From the NCBI RefSeq assembly GCF_013522725.1, contig NZ_JAAMRF010000005.1, positions 248,001-312,000 on the forward strand: 64,000 nucleotides of DNA, read 5' to 3'. Source of the stretch: Stutzerimonas azotifigens (lineage in GTDB: Bacteria > Pseudomonadota > Gammaproteobacteria > Pseudomonadales > Pseudomonadaceae). This document shows positions 1-9,068 of this stretch, one piece after another (positions within the stretch are counted from its first letter, which is position 1; each line of letters begins with the position of its first letter). The notes under the pieces are model-generated. The model was not told where the DNA came from and did no database searches. It saw only the letters and a program-made list of their open reading frames with translations. The position numbers and the translations under genes were made by a program.

Positions 1-15
1 GTGAGGGATCACCCG

Positions 16-840
16 ATGCTTCGATTGTTGGTATTTTTTTTCCTGACATTGAGCTGCCTGGCACCGCTCGCGGTATACGCCGCCGGCGCGAAGGCGGGCT
101 CAGGCGTACGGCTGCTGGTACACGAAGGCCGTGGCGGCACCACGATGGATGTGCGCAATAACCTGGATGTACCGATCACCGCAGTGCTGGTTTTCAGTCG
201 CACCGTCAATGTCCAAGGCGTAGGCAAACGCCCGCTACGCAAGACCGTGCCAGCGCGTAGCCAGGTACGCGTGGCGACGTTGCGCAAACGCCAGGCTGGA
301 TATCCGCTGATGTACCAGCACGCTTTCAGCTACGCCATGCAGTTCTCGCCGAACCCGGGCAAGTCCGGCGCTATCGGTGGCCATGCCTACGCGCTGCCCT
401 GGCAAGGCGGCCCCTTCCGCATCACCCAAGGCGCCGGCGGCGATTTCAGCCACAACACCCCCAAAGGCCGTTATGCGGTAGATATCGGGATGCCAGTGGG
501 CACACCCATCGTCGCGGCGCGCGAGGGTACCGTCGTCGATATTCGCAACGATCAGGGCGGCGCGAGGCCCGACCCGTCAGGCAATTTCGTACGGATTCGC
601 CACCGCGACGGCACTGAAAGCGCCTATCTGCACCTGCAGAAGGGTTCCGTGGTGGTCAGGCCGGGGCAGAAGGTCGGCACCGGGACGCTGCTGGCGCGCT
701 CGGGAAGCACTGGACGCAGCACCGGGCCGCACCTTCATTTCGTGGTGCAGAAGTCCGACGGCCAGTCGCTGGTGTCGATCCCCTTCCGCTTTTCCAGGCC
801 GGTGGAATCGCTGCCGAACTTTGCGATGGGTGGCGACTGA
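16..840 (+). CDS. M23 family metallopeptidase (secreted peptidoglycan hydrolase)
   Basis: A 274-residue secreted zinc metallopeptidase of the LytM/M23 family, which cleaves peptidoglycan cross-links in the cell envelope. The ATG at 16 gives a clean signal peptide (MLRLLVFFFLTLS.. ending near AVYAAG); an in-frame GTG at 1 is possible but would add residues ahead of that signal. The catalytic domain occupies roughly residues 135-260. It shows the first zinc-binding region (SHNTPKGRYAVDIG), the beta-rich GTPIVAAREGTVV segment and the C-terminal HLHF zinc/catalytic motif. The N-terminal ~110 residues are a beta-type domain that I cannot name. A weak AGGG-type ribosome site lies before 16. It is not clearly in an operon; the next gene is convergent. 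Confidence 0.85.
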   Translation: MLRLLVFFFLTLSCLAPLAVYAAGAKAGSGVRLLVHEGRGGTTMDVRNNLDVPITAVLVFSRTVNVQGVGKRPLRKTVPARSQVRVATLRKRQAGYPLMYQHAFSYAMQFSPNPGKSGAIGGHAYALPWQGGPFRITQGAGGDFSHNTPKGRYAVDIGMPVGTPIVAAREGTVVDIRNDQGGARPDPSGNFVRIRHRDGTESAYLHLQKGSVVVRPGQKVGTGTLLARSGSTGRSTGPHLHFVVQKSDGQSLVSIPFRFSRPVESLPNFAMGGD

Positions 841-846
841 CTGACG

Positions 847-1128
847 TCAGCCGCGCCAGTCGATGGTGAGCGATTCTTCGCTAGCCGCCATGCGTTGCAA
901 ATGGTCGGCGACCACCTCCTGCAAGCGCGGCAGGTTCTCCTGCTCGCCTTCAAGCTCTACTTCGAGGATGCCGCCGCCGGCCTGCATGCTGCAGCGGCCG
1001 GTGGGGAGCTCAACGGTGCCGCTCTGCTCCTGAAGGTCCACCGGGAACTTGTGTCCCCAATGCTTGCATAGGCGCTTGATCAGCCGTTCGGGCGTTTGGG
1101 TGGCGATGCTGGCGTTGGAAACGGCCAT
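847..1128 (-). CDS. DUF2218 domain-containing protein
   Basis: A 93-residue cytoplasmic protein starting MAVSNASIATQTPERLIKRL, matching the small DUF2218 family whose function is not established. The start at 1128 follows a good GAGGAG ribosome site; longer in-frame starts would run into the neighbouring gene. Recognisable features are the N-terminal helix with KRLCKHWGHKF and the HLQRMA segment near the C-terminus. It lies 23 bases downstream of the ygiD-type dioxygenase on the same strand and is probably co-transcribed with it. No transmembrane segment or signal peptide is visible. Confidence 0.75.
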   Translation of the reverse strand: MAVSNASIATQTPERLIKRLCKHWGHKFPVDLQEQSGTVELPTGRCSMQAGGGILEVELEGEQENLPRLQEVVADHLQRMAASEESLTIDWRG

Positions 1129-1151
1129 CTGGGGCTCCTCTGGTTTGAAAG

Positions 1152-1973
1152 TCAGGCAAAACGGAAGGCGGACAAGGTGGTTTCCATGACCCGGTCGCTG
1201 AAAATCTTGCGGCCAGGGCCCGAATGACCGGCGCCCGCCGCGACGAGCAAGGGTAGCAGATGCTCTTCGGCGCCCGGCGGATGGCACAGCCTCGCCGACG
1301 GGGCCTCGCTCCAGCGCGCCAGCTCGGCTTCGCGGCGCTCGGCCGGGGATTCGACCACTTGGGCCAGCCAGGCGTCGAACGCATCGGAAATCGGGCCGAA
1401 ACGCGGGTCGCCATAGCCACGCATGTTATGAAAGCTCATCCCGCTACCGAGTATCAGCACCCCTTCCTCGCGCAACGGCGCCAGCGCTCGGCCTGCCGCC
1501 AGATGCGCCTCGGGATCGAGGTCGCTGCGCAGCGACAACTGCACCACGGGAATCTGCGCCTCCGGGAACATCAGCTTCAGCGGGATGAACAGGCCGTGAT
1601 CGAAACCGCGTTGCGCGTCCTCTCGCGCGGCCAGGCCCGCCGTCTCCAGCAGGTCGCGCAACCGCGCGGCCAGCTCTGGACTGCCCGGGGCCGGGTAGCG
1701 CAGCGCATAGGTGTGCTCGGGGAAACCGTAGTAGTCATAGATCAATTCGGGCGCTTGCCCGCTGGTGATACTGAACACCGGTTCGAGCCAGTGGCCCGAT
1801 ACCACCAAGATGGCGTTCGGTGGCTGCTCGAGGGTAGCGGCGAAACCGCTCAGAAACCGCGCCATCGCATTCCAGGCGTCGGCCGGCTTCCAATCCATGA
1901 AGAAGCAGGGCCCAGCGCCGTGGGGAATGAAAGCGCTGGGCTGGATGGAAACGGAGTCGGCTGCGGCGCTCAT
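1152..1973 (-). CDS. ygiD: 4,5-DOPA-extradiol-dioxygenase family protein (YgiD/LigB type)
   Basis: A 273-residue member of the LigB superfamily of non-heme metal dioxygenases, the type annotated as DODA/YgiD. These open catecholic rings such as L-DOPA in vitro; the natural bacterial substrate is uncertain. Likely metal-binding or active-site histidines sit in IPHGAGP (H18), VVSGHW, FDHGLFIPL and MSFHNMRG. Length is typical of the family. It is divergent from a LysR regulator across 106 bases and upstream of the DUF2218 gene, so the LysR protein is the natural candidate regulator (inference). Confidence 0.85.
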   Translation of the reverse strand: MSAAADSVSIQPSAFIPHGAGPCFFMDWKPADAWNAMARFLSGFAATLEQPPNAILVVSGHWLEPVFSITSGQAPELIYDYYGFPEHTYALRYPAPGSPELAARLRDLLETAGLAAREDAQRGFDHGLFIPLKLMFPEAQIPVVQLSLRSDLDPEAHLAAGRALAPLREEGVLILGSGMSFHNMRGYGDPRFGPISDAFDAWLAQVVESPAERREAELARWSEAPSARLCHPPGAEEHLLPLLVAAGAGHSGPGRKIFSDRVMETTLSAFRFA

Positions 1974-2079
1974 TGCGGTGCCCTGTGCGGGGTAAATGGA
2001 TGCGCAGTATCGCTTACACTGCGAATCGCAAAGAATCCATCAATACGAGCGTTCAGCTCATACCAGGGGTAGGAAGCCA

Positions 2080-2991
2080 ATGCTCGATCGACTTACCGGC
2101 ATGCGAGTGCTGGCCCGGGCGGCACAGGCCGGTAGCCTGTCGGCGGCCGGCCGCCAATTAGGCATGTCGGCGGCGATGGCGACCAAGCACATCGATGCCC
2201 TGGAAGCGCGACTGGGGATAAAGCTGCTGCATCGATCCACCCGTGGACTGACGCTCACCGATGTCGGCGCCAACTACCTCGAAGCCTGTCTGCGCATCCT
2301 CGACGAGGTGGACGAAGCCGAAGCAGCGGCCGCTTCCCAGCGGGTCGACGCCACCGGGCTGCTGCGGATGAATGTGCCGTTGTCGTTCGGCACCCGTTTC
2401 ATCGCACCGCTGATGCCGGAATTCGCCCGCCGCCACCCTGCGGTCACCGTCGAACTGGGTCTTAACGACAGCCAGATCGACCTGATCGATGGTGGCTGGG
2501 ACATGGGCGTACGCATCGGCCGGCTGGCCAACGCCCCGATGCAGGCTCGCCAACTGAGCGACTGCCCGATGCTGGTTTGCGCCGCGCCGACTTATCTGGC
2601 CCGCCATGGCATGCCGCGTTCAGTGACCGAACTGGCCGACCACAACTGCCTGGGCTACAGCCTCTCGCCCCTCGCCGGCCCCGGCGAATGGGCGTTCGGC
2701 CGCGACGGCCAAATCCGGGTGTCGGTGCGGGGTGATCTGATCGCCAACAACGGCGCCGCGCTGGTCGCGGCGGCGATCGGTGGCCAGGGCATCGTCTACC
2801 AGCCGCAATTCATCGTCGGCGAGGCGCTGCGACGGGGTGCGCTGCAGATTCTGACTCTCGATCAACCCTGCTACGCGCTGGGCGGTATCCATGCCATCTA
2901 CCCCCGCAACCGTCGCCCCCCTGCCAAGGTCAGGGCAATGATCGACTACCTGGTCGAAGCCTTTCAGAGCCGCGGCGATCTGTTCGCCTAG
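2080..2991 (+). CDS. LysR-family transcriptional regulator
   Basis: A 303-residue LysR-type regulator: winged helix-turn-helix at residues ~1-60 (GSLSAAGRQLGMSAAMATKHIDALE), then a type-2 periplasmic-binding-like effector domain. The start MLDRLTGMRVLARAAQ at 2080 is favoured by the AGGAAG ribosome site; an upstream in-frame ATG would add 28 residues with no family counterpart. It lies divergent to the ygiD-type gene, the usual arrangement for a LysR gene and its target. The subfamily looks like the common CrgA/DmlR-like group. The effector is unknown. Confidence 0.88.
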   Translation: MLDRLTGMRVLARAAQAGSLSAAGRQLGMSAAMATKHIDALEARLGIKLLHRSTRGLTLTDVGANYLEACLRILDEVDEAEAAAASQRVDATGLLRMNVPLSFGTRFIAPLMPEFARRHPAVTVELGLNDSQIDLIDGGWDMGVRIGRLANAPMQARQLSDCPMLVCAAPTYLARHGMPRSVTELADHNCLGYSLSPLAGPGEWAFGRDGQIRVSVRGDLIANNGAALVAAAIGGQGIVYQPQFIVGEALRRGALQILTLDQPCYALGGIHAIYPRNRRPPAKVRAMIDYLVEAFQSRGDLFA

Positions 2992-3003
2992 GCGGTACCC
3001 TGA

Positions 3004-3024
3004 GCCCGCGAGGGAGCGGGTTGT
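3004..3024 (+). terminator. Hairpin after the LysR gene
   Basis: CCCGC and GCGGG arms around a six-base loop, 13 bases past the stop codon at 2991, followed by TTGTG rather than a true T-run. It is a weak intrinsic terminator at best. Confidence 0.4.
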
Positions 3025-3310
3025 GCCGGATAGTTCCGGATGCTAGTGCAGACAGTTAGCGCACTTGTATAGGTGCAAGTAAGCGAGCGTTCGGTCGTGA
3101 CCGTTCCCACTCTCCCGATTAGGTACGCACCGGTCTATGGAAGACCGTCCGGACGGGCTCTCCGCCAATCGCCGCGTTGCTTTCGATATTTCCGCGCTCG
3201 ATGCCCATCGCCCCCCGCTCCGCGATAACCCCTGCCTGGCTCCATTCGCTTTCACAACGCCAGCCCTCGCGGCAGAGCCGCTGCCACCGGTAAAAACTTC
3301 GCGCTGGGGT

Positions 3311-3337
3311 GAACCGCCAAAGCCGCCGCCAGTCGGA
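3311..3337 (+). promoter_or_regulatory. Candidate AlgU (sigma-22)-type promoter for the dehydrogenase operon
   Basis: GAACCG, then 16 bases, then TCGGA(AA). The AlgU/RpoE consensus is GAACTT-N16/17-TCTGA, so this matches 4 of 6 and 4 of 5 positions. The -10 element and spacing are identical to the better match before glgE (16917-16943). The site is about 190 bases upstream of the start codon. Confidence 0.35.
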
Positions 3338-3526
3338 AACAGTAGGCATCCCTGAAAGATGCACCGCTCGATCCAGCGGCCAAGCGCGCCATGACCACTC
3401 GCACGCCCTGCCCGTCGGCGAACAGAGGCCGCTCTCTTCAACCGGGCAGCATGAGCGACTCGAGACAACGCCACGGCCAGCCGCATGTCCATCGGTCATG
3501 CGGCCATCAACCTGACCGGAGAGACT

Positions 3527-4813
3527 ATGAAAGCGGTTGTATTTCACGACGTAGGCGATATCCGTTTGGACGATGTGCCGGAACCGCGCATCGAAGCCCC
3601 TACCGACGCCATCGTGCGGATCACCGCATCGGCCATCTGCGGGACCGACCTGCACTTCGTCCGAGGCACGTTCAGCGGCATGAAAGCCGGCACCATCCTC
3701 GGCCACGAGGGTGTCGGCATCGTCGAGGAGCTGGGCGAAGACGTGCGTAACCTGGAGATCGGCGACCGTGTGGTGATCCCCTCCACCATCGCCTGCGGCA
3801 ACTGTTCCTACTGCCGCGCCGGCTATTACGCCCAATGCGACACCGCCAACCCCAACGGCAAATCGGCCGGAACTTCATTCTTCGGCGGCCCGGCAGCCAC
3901 TGGCCCGTTCAACGGTCTGCAGGCGGAAAAGGCGCGCATACCCTTCGCCAACGTCGGGCTGGTGAAGCTGCCACCGGAGATAAGCGACGACCAGGCCATC
4001 CTGCTGTCCGACATCTTTCCCACCGGATACTTCGGTGCGGACATTGCCGGCATCAAGGATGGCGACACCGTGGCCGTGTTCGGTTGCGGGCCGGTTGGCC
4101 TGTTCGCCATCGCCAGTGCGCGGCTGATGGGCGCCGGGCGCATCTTCGCGGTCGACCAGTTCGACGACCGCCTGCGCATGGCGCGCAAACAGGGCGCCGA
4201 GGTGATCGACTTCAACCGCGAGGATCCCGTTGAGGCGATCAAGCGGCTCACCGGCGGCATTGGCGTCGACCGAGCGATCGATGCCGTTGGCGTCGATGCC
4301 GAGCATGGGCTGTGCGGGCACCAGAGCGAAGCCAAGCCGGTCAGCGATCAGCCGCAGGGGGCGGACGGCAGCTGGAAGCCCGGTGACGCGCCTGCGCAGG
4401 CGTTGGAATGGGCGGTACAGAGCCTGGCCAAGGCCGGCACGCTGGCGATCATCGGCGTCTACCCACCGGACGCGATGACCTTCCCGATCGGCATGGCGAT
4501 GAACCGCAATCTCACCATCACCATGGGCAACTGCCATCACCGCAAGTACATCCCCAAGCTGATCGAAATGGTCATGGCCAAGCGCATCGACCCCGCCCAA
4601 ATCCTTACCCAGGTCAAACCGATGAACGACGTGATCGCGGCGTTCAAGGCGTTCGATCGGCGCGAAAACGGCTGGGTCAAGGTCGAGCTGCATCCGCAGT
4701 CGACGCGCTCGGACGATGCGGACAGCACGCAAGGCGAGGAGCGGCTCGACGACGCCATTGCCGATACCTTCCCGGCCAGCGATCCAACCACCATGCAGAA
4801 CCCCAAGCGTTAG
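3527..4813 (+). CDS. Zinc-dependent alcohol/formaldehyde dehydrogenase-like protein with C-terminal FPASDP tail
   Basis: A 428-residue medium-chain zinc dehydrogenase, most like the glutathione-independent formaldehyde dehydrogenase branch. Catalytic zinc ligands are seen in CGTDLH (C38) and GHEGVG; the structural zinc loop is CGNCSYCRAGYYAQC; the NAD fold has GCGPVGLFA. The branch-specific insertion (GLCGHQSEAKP..) is present. The last ~40 residues leave the dehydrogenase fold and form an acidic tail with EERLDDAIADTFPASDP, a motif that otherwise occurs in small stand-alone proteins. The start at 3527 has a GGAGAG ribosome site. The next gene begins 16 bases after its stop, so it probably heads the five-gene run to 8783. 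Substrate is not known. Confidence 0.85.
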   Translation: MKAVVFHDVGDIRLDDVPEPRIEAPTDAIVRITASAICGTDLHFVRGTFSGMKAGTILGHEGVGIVEELGEDVRNLEIGDRVVIPSTIACGNCSYCRAGYYAQCDTANPNGKSAGTSFFGGPAATGPFNGLQAEKARIPFANVGLVKLPPEISDDQAILLSDIFPTGYFGADIAGIKDGDTVAVFGCGPVGLFAIASARLMGAGRIFAVDQFDDRLRMARKQGAEVIDFNREDPVEAIKRLTGGIGVDRAIDAVGVDAEHGLCGHQSEAKPVSDQPQGADGSWKPGDAPAQALEWAVQSLAKAGTLAIIGVYPPDAMTFPIGMAMNRNLTITMGNCHHRKYIPKLIEMVMAKRIDPAQILTQVKPMNDVIAAFKAFDRRENGWVKVELHPQSTRSDDADSTQGEERLDDAIADTFPASDPTTMQNPKR

Positions 4814-4829
4814 CCAGGAGCAGTCGGGC

Positions 4830-5744
4830 ATGGCAGCCATCCGCATTGGAATCTCAGGCTGGCGCTACACCCCGTGGCGCGGCGATTTCTATCCCAAGGG
4901 GCTGGTGCAGAAGAACGAGCTGCACTTTGCCTCCCGTGCCGTCAGCAGCATCGAGATCAACGGCTCGTTCTACTCACTGCAAAAACCGGAGCTCTATGCA
5001 AACTGGTATGCCGACACGCCGCAAGGCTTCGTATTCAGCGTCAAGGCGCCGCGTTACGTTACGCATATCCGGCGCCTTCAAGACGTCGAAAAACCCATCG
5101 CTAACTTCTTCGCATCGGGCATTTTCAATCTGCGTGAAAAACTCGGCCCGATCCTCTGGCAGTTTCCGCCCTCCTTCAAATTCAGCCCCGAAGTCTTCGA
5201 AGCATTCCTCAAGCTGTTGCCGACCGACACCGAGGCGGCGCTCGAAGCGGCCCGTGGCTGCGACCCGCGGATGGAAGGCCGCAGTTGTCTGGAAATCGAC
5301 CGCAAGCGACGAATGCGCCACGCCGTCGAAATTCGTAACGAGAGCTTCGTCGATCCGGCTTTCGTTGCCCTCCTGCGCCAATACAAGGTGGCGCTGGTGG
5401 TTGCCGACACGGCCGGGAAATGGCCATACCGGGAGGACCTGACCAGCGACTTCGTCTATATCCGCCTGCATGGTGCCGAACAGCTCTACACCAGCGGCTA
5501 CACGCCCGAAGCGCTCGACGAATGGTGCCGACGCATCAGCCTCTGGCGTGACGGCTCACAGCCCGAAGATGCCCACCTGATCAGCCAGACCGAGCCACCG
5601 AAGCGCAAGTCCCGAGACGTGTACTGCTACTTCGATAACGACGTGAAAGTCCGGGCGCCCTATGACGCGCGAGGCCTGCTCCAACGCCTCGGTCTGGACG
5701 CCGACCTGGAAACCACACCAGGCCAGTTGCAAGGAGATACGTAG
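4830..5744 (+). CDS. DUF72 domain-containing protein (YecE-like)
   Basis: A 304-residue DUF72 protein, a TIM-barrel-like family of unknown biochemical role. Family features include the opening [50 protein letters not shown] and the late [15 protein letters not shown]. The start at 4830 follows an AGGAG site. The stop overlaps the next start by one base (TAGTG), indicating translational coupling with the phosphatase/nuclease gene. Its place between a dehydrogenase and the cardiolipin synthase genes suggests a stress role, but this is only context. Confidence 0.85.
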   Translation: MAAIRIGISGWRYTPWRGDFYPKGLVQKNELHFASRAVSSIEINGSFYSLQKPELYANWYADTPQGFVFSVKAPRYVTHIRRLQDVEKPIANFFASGIFNLREKLGPILWQFPPSFKFSPEVFEAFLKLLPTDTEAALEAARGCDPRMEGRSCLEIDRKRRMRHAVEIRNESFVDPAFVALLRQYKVALVVADTAGKWPYREDLTSDFVYIRLHGAEQLYTSGYTPEALDEWCRRISLWRDGSQPEDAHLISQTEPPKRKSRDVYCYFDNDVKVRAPYDARGLLQRLGLDADLETTPGQLQGDT

Positions 5745-6544
5745 TGACTCACCCCCACGCACCACTGGATGCCACCCAGCTCGACGCGCACATGTCCACC
5801 GCGGTCAACTCGATCCGACTTCTCACCGTCAACACTCACAAGGGTTTTACCGCGCTGAACCGCCGCTTCATCCTGCCGGAACTGCGCGAAGCGGTACGCA
5901 CCGTCGGCGCCGACGTGGTGTTCCTCCAGGAAGTCCTGGGCACGCACCAGAAGCACGCCGTGCGCTTCCACAACTGGCCGCAGACACCGCAGTACGAATT
6001 TCTCGCCGACAGCATCTGGGCCGACTTCGCCTATGGGCGCAACGCCGTCTACCCGGATGGCGATCACGGCAATGCGGTGCTGTCCAAGTTTCCCATCCTG
6101 CGCTACGAGAACCTCGATATATCCATCAGCGGCCCCGAGCGTCGCGGGCTCCTCCACAGCGTGCTGCAGGTGCCGGGACACGATGAGTTCCACGCCATCT
6201 GCGTACACCTTGGCCTGCGCGAAGCGCACCGGCAGCAACAACTGAAGCTGCTCTGCGAGCTGCTCGACAGCCTGCCCGAAGGCGCGCCCGTGGTAGTGGC
6301 CGGAGATTTCAACGACTGGCGCGTGCGTGCCGGCCAGGTCCTGGATCACTGCAAGGGCCTGCACGAGGTGTTTCAGGTAGCCCATGGGTGCCTGGCCAAA
6401 ACCTTCCCCGCGCGATGGCCACTGCTGCGGCTCGATCGCATCTACGTGCGCAACGCCACGAGCCATTCTCCGAAAATTCTTGGCAACAAACCCTGGACTC
6501 ATTTGTCCGATCATCTGCCCCTGGCGGTGGAGATACACCTATGA
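5744..6544 (+). CDS. Endonuclease/exonuclease/phosphatase family protein (YbhP-like)
   Basis: A 266-residue member of the EEP (DNase I-like) fold, equivalent in position to E. coli YbhP in the ybhP-clsB-ybhN operon. Motifs are TVNTHKGF near the N-terminus, VVFLQEV (metal-binding Glu), [28 protein letters not shown] and the terminal [10 protein letters not shown] with the catalytic His. The start is GTG at 5744 after an AAGGAGAT site, overlapping the DUF72 stop; its stop overlaps the clsB start (ATGA). No signal peptide is seen, so it is probably cytoplasmic. The substrate, possibly a phosphodiester in lipid metabolism, is inferred from context only. Confidence 0.85.
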   Translation: MTHPHAPLDATQLDAHMSTAVNSIRLLTVNTHKGFTALNRRFILPELREAVRTVGADVVFLQEVLGTHQKHAVRFHNWPQTPQYEFLADSIWADFAYGRNAVYPDGDHGNAVLSKFPILRYENLDISISGPERRGLLHSVLQVPGHDEFHAICVHLGLREAHRQQQLKLLCELLDSLPEGAPVVVAGDFNDWRVRAGQVLDHCKGLHEVFQVAHGCLAKTFPARWPLLRLDRIYVRNATSHSPKILGNKPWTHLSDHLPLAVEIHL

Positions 6545-7794
6545 AATTTCACTGGAGAGACGGAAATCGTCTTCAGTTGCTGGAGAACGGCGAGGAGTTC
6601 TTCCCCGCAGTGTTCGAGGCCATCGGATTGGCCCAAAAGGAAGTGTTGCTCGAAACCTTCATCCTCTTCGAAGACAAGATCGGCACCCAGCTGCAGCACG
6701 TACTGATCGCCGCGGCCCAACGCGGCGTCAGCATCGACATCACGGTGGATGGCTACGGCTCTGCGGACCTGAGCGAACCCTTCATCAAGTCGCTGACCGA
6801 CGTCGGGATTCGCATCCACATGTTCGATCCGCGCAAACGCCTGCTGGGCAAGCGGGTCAACCTGTTCCGCCGTCTGCACCGCAAGATCGTGGTGGTCGAT
6901 GCGGAGGTCGCGTTCATCGGCGGCATCAACTTCTCCGCTGACCATGTCGGCGACTTCGGCCCCGGCGCCAAGCAGGACTATGCGGTGATGGTCGAAGGCC
7001 CGGTGGTCAACGACATTCACCGCTTCGCACTCACCACCGTGGCCCCGCAGGAGCAGGGGCGACATTGGTGGCGCCGCCGTGACCCGCAAAAGCACGACAC
7101 CCGCGTTTCGCCGTCGCGCGGCGAAGCTCGCACCCTGTTCGTCACCCGCGACAACGAGGAACACCGCAACGACATCGAGGAGCATTACCTGCAGGCGATC
7201 CGCGATGCGCGCTCGCGGCTGGTGATCGCCAACGCCTACTTCTTCCCCGGCTACCGGGTACTCCGGGAGATTCGCAACGCCGCGCGCCGGGGCGTGCGGG
7301 TACGGCTGATCCTCCAGGGCGAGCCGGACATGCCGATCGCCAAGTTCGGTGCGCGCATGCTCTACAACTACCTGATGCGAGACGGCGTGGAGATCCACGA
7401 ATACTGCCGTCGGCCGCTGCACGGCAAGGTGGCGCTGGCCGATTACGAATGGTCCACCGTGGGCTCGAGCAACCTCGACCCGTTGAGCCTGTCGCTGAAC
7501 CTGGAGGCGAACCTGATCATCCGCGACCACACCTTCAATCGGCAGCTGCATGAAAAGCTCGACGTGCTGTTGCAGAACGACTGCCGCCGCATTCCGCTCG
7601 AGCGCATCGTGCGCGGGTACTTCTGGCGTGCACCGCTGGTGTTCATCATCTTCCACTTCCTGCGCAATTTTCCGGCGCTGGTGGGGCTGATTCCGGCACA
7701 CACGCCGAAGGTCGCGGTATTCGGCGGATCGCCTCCCGAGGAAGGCGCCCTGCAGCCGACCAAAACGTCCCCTCTGCCGCGAGACAGCCAATGA
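6541..7794 (+). CDS. clsB: Cardiolipin synthase B
   Basis: A 417-residue phospholipase D-superfamily enzyme matching ClsB (E. coli ClsB is 413 residues), which forms cardiolipin from phosphatidylglycerol and a second phospholipid at the inner membrane. Both HKD motifs are intact: HRKIVVVD (H113, K115, D120) followed by GGIN, and HGKVALAD (H294, K296, D301) followed by [17 protein letters not shown]. There is no N-terminal transmembrane hairpin, as in ClsB and unlike ClsA. The start is the ATG at 6541, overlapping the upstream stop by four bases. Coupling to ybhP- and ybhN-like genes on both sides supports the call. Confidence 0.93.
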   Translation: MKFHWRDGNRLQLLENGEEFFPAVFEAIGLAQKEVLLETFILFEDKIGTQLQHVLIAAAQRGVSIDITVDGYGSADLSEPFIKSLTDVGIRIHMFDPRKRLLGKRVNLFRRLHRKIVVVDAEVAFIGGINFSADHVGDFGPGAKQDYAVMVEGPVVNDIHRFALTTVAPQEQGRHWWRRRDPQKHDTRVSPSRGEARTLFVTRDNEEHRNDIEEHYLQAIRDARSRLVIANAYFFPGYRVLREIRNAARRGVRVRLILQGEPDMPIAKFGARMLYNYLMRDGVEIHEYCRRPLHGKVALADYEWSTVGSSNLDPLSLSLNLEANLIIRDHTFNRQLHEKLDVLLQNDCRRIPLERIVRGYFWRAPLVFIIFHFLRNFPALVGLIPAHTPKVAVFGGSPPEEGALQPTKTSPLPRDSQ

Positions 7795-8783
7795 GTGCGA
7801 GCCACGCGCAGGATGCGCCTCAGAGCCGCTGGCGCCGGTGGTGGCCGACCCTCAAGAAGATCCTCACTTATGTGTTCTTCGCCCTGGTCGTCGGCTTGTT
7901 GGTAAGCCTGGCGCGCAATATTGACTGGCAGGAAGTGTGGACCACGCTACGCAATTACGATGCGCGTATCCTGCTGTTCGCCAGCGCTGCCGCGGCGGCC
8001 AGTTATGGGGTGTATTGCTTCTTCGATGTGCTGGGCAAGCGCTACGCCAAGCATGACTTGCCAGTCAGGCAGATCCTGCCGGTCACCTTCGTCTGCTATG
8101 CGTTCAACCTCAACCTCAGCGCCTGGGTCGGCGGCATCGCGCTGCGCTTTCGGCTGTACTCGCGGCTCGGTCTGAAGCCGGCGCAGATCACTCGGGTGTT
8201 CACGCTCAGTGTGCTGACCAACTGGTTGGGCTACATGTGGCTGGCTGGCGTCATCTTCGCGTTCGGCTGGATAACTCCGCCGACGCAGTGGGAAATCGGC
8301 GCGACCGCCTTGCGCGTGCTTGGCGCGGCGCTGATCGGCATCGCGGTGATCTACCTCGCCCTGTGCGGCTTCTCCAAACGGCGTTCCTGGACCCTTCGAG
8401 GCCACGAAATACAGCTGCCCTCGCTACGCCTGGCAGTGGTCCAACTGGTACTCGGGGCGGCCAACTGGTCGCTGATGGCAATGGTGGTGTACTTCATGCT
8501 GTTGCAACAGGTCAGCTATCCGCAGGTTTTGGGCATTCTGATGATCAGCAGCATTGCCGGTGTCATCGCGCACATTCCGGCCGGTCTGGGTGTGATCGAA
8601 GCGGTGTTCGTCGCCATGCTCGCCGACGAAATGAGCAAAGGCAGCGTCGTCGCGGCACTGATCGGCTATCGGGTCATCTACTTCCTGATTCCCCTGCTGT
8701 TTGCCACCCTGGTCTACGTCATCCTCGAGGCGCGGGCGAAGAAACTGCGCACCCGGCGCCCTGTCGGCCAGAGGAATGCCTGA
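7791..8783 (+). CDS. ybhN: YbhN/UPF0104-family integral membrane protein (LPG synthase TM-domain-like)
   Basis: A 330-residue polytopic membrane protein with about eight hydrophobic segments, from KILTYVFFALVVGLLVSLA to IPLLFATLVYVILE. It belongs to the YbhN family, related to the flippase-like membrane domain of lysylphosphatidylglycerol synthetases (AglD/MprF). The conserved GLGVIEAVFVAML segment is present at about residues 265-278. Its start overlaps the clsB stop (ATGA), so it is coupled to cardiolipin synthesis; a role in moving or organising phospholipid is inferred. It is the last gene of the plus-strand run before the convergent glgB. Confidence 0.87.
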   Translation: MSASHAQDAPQSRWRRWWPTLKKILTYVFFALVVGLLVSLARNIDWQEVWTTLRNYDARILLFASAAAAASYGVYCFFDVLGKRYAKHDLPVRQILPVTFVCYAFNLNLSAWVGGIALRFRLYSRLGLKPAQITRVFTLSVLTNWLGYMWLAGVIFAFGWITPPTQWEIGATALRVLGAALIGIAVIYLALCGFSKRRSWTLRGHEIQLPSLRLAVVQLVLGAANWSLMAMVVYFMLLQQVSYPQVLGILMISSIAGVIAHIPAGLGVIEAVFVAMLADEMSKGSVVAALIGYRVIYFLIPLLFATLVYVILEARAKKLRTRRPVGQRNA

Positions 8784-8947
8784 CTCCTCGGCCGAAGGAT
8801 TGGCTTGAACGGGCCTGATCAGCGTCGGGCCCTTTCGCTCCCACGACAGCGGTATGTGTCCCCGCCGCCGGTCAGATGGCACCCACAACTGTGCGGATAT
8901 AGCGTTCGGTCACTGATCAAGTGGACGACATCCGCCCGTGGGAGCGG

Positions 8948-8975
8948 TTGGGGACGCCTAGTTGGGGACGCCTAG
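8948..8975 (+). repeat. Exact tandem duplication of a 14-base unit
   Basis: TTGGGGACGCCTAG occurs twice without a gap (8948-8961 and 8962-8975). I see no coding role. It could be a recent slippage duplication between two convergent genes. Confidence 0.9.
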
Positions 8976-9009
8976 TCTTGACCGCGATCTTTAAGGTTTA
9001 CTGAAACGA

Positions 9010-9033
9010 CAATGCGCCGGGGCCGGCGCATTG
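9010..9033 (-). terminator. Terminator hairpin of the glgE-treS-glgB transcript
   Basis: A perfect 11-base stem (CAATGCGCCGG / CCGGCGCATTG) with a two-base centre. On the minus strand it is followed by TCGTTT. It lies 36 bases past the glgB stop and may act in both directions for convergent ybhN. Confidence 0.7.
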
Positions 9034-9068
9034 TTCCTTACAGCACAGCTGCCCTATACTCCGCGCCG

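Larger units (their letters stand above)
2992..3526. other. Gene-free stretch of 535 bases upstream of the dehydrogenase operon
   Basis: No convincing gene: open frames on both strands lack start signals and family-like sequence. It holds a terminator-like hairpin just after the LysR stop and, about 190 bases before the dehydrogenase start, an AlgU-like promoter candidate (listed separately). The right-hand end carries the GGAGAG ribosome site of the dehydrogenase. A long 5' leader is implied if that promoter is real. Confidence 0.6.
8784..9068. other. Convergent intergenic region between ybhN and glgB with repeats
   Basis: 285 bases without a gene. It contains a 10-base perfect inverted repeat (CGCTCCCACG at 8836-8845 and its complement at 8937-8946), an exact 14-base tandem duplication and the glgB terminator. 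The inverted repeat arms lie 91 bases apart, so they could close a large stem-loop. Confidence 0.6.

Noticed and set aside
3043..3492. Possible minus-strand gene of 149 codons upstream of the dehydrogenase.
   Set aside because: No ribosome site, arginine/glycine-rich random-looking translation, and it overlaps the candidate promoter region.
3119..3835. Minus-strand frame of 238 codons overlapping the start of the dehydrogenase.
   Set aside because: It is the antisense shadow of a confidently identified gene, and its translation is composition-driven.
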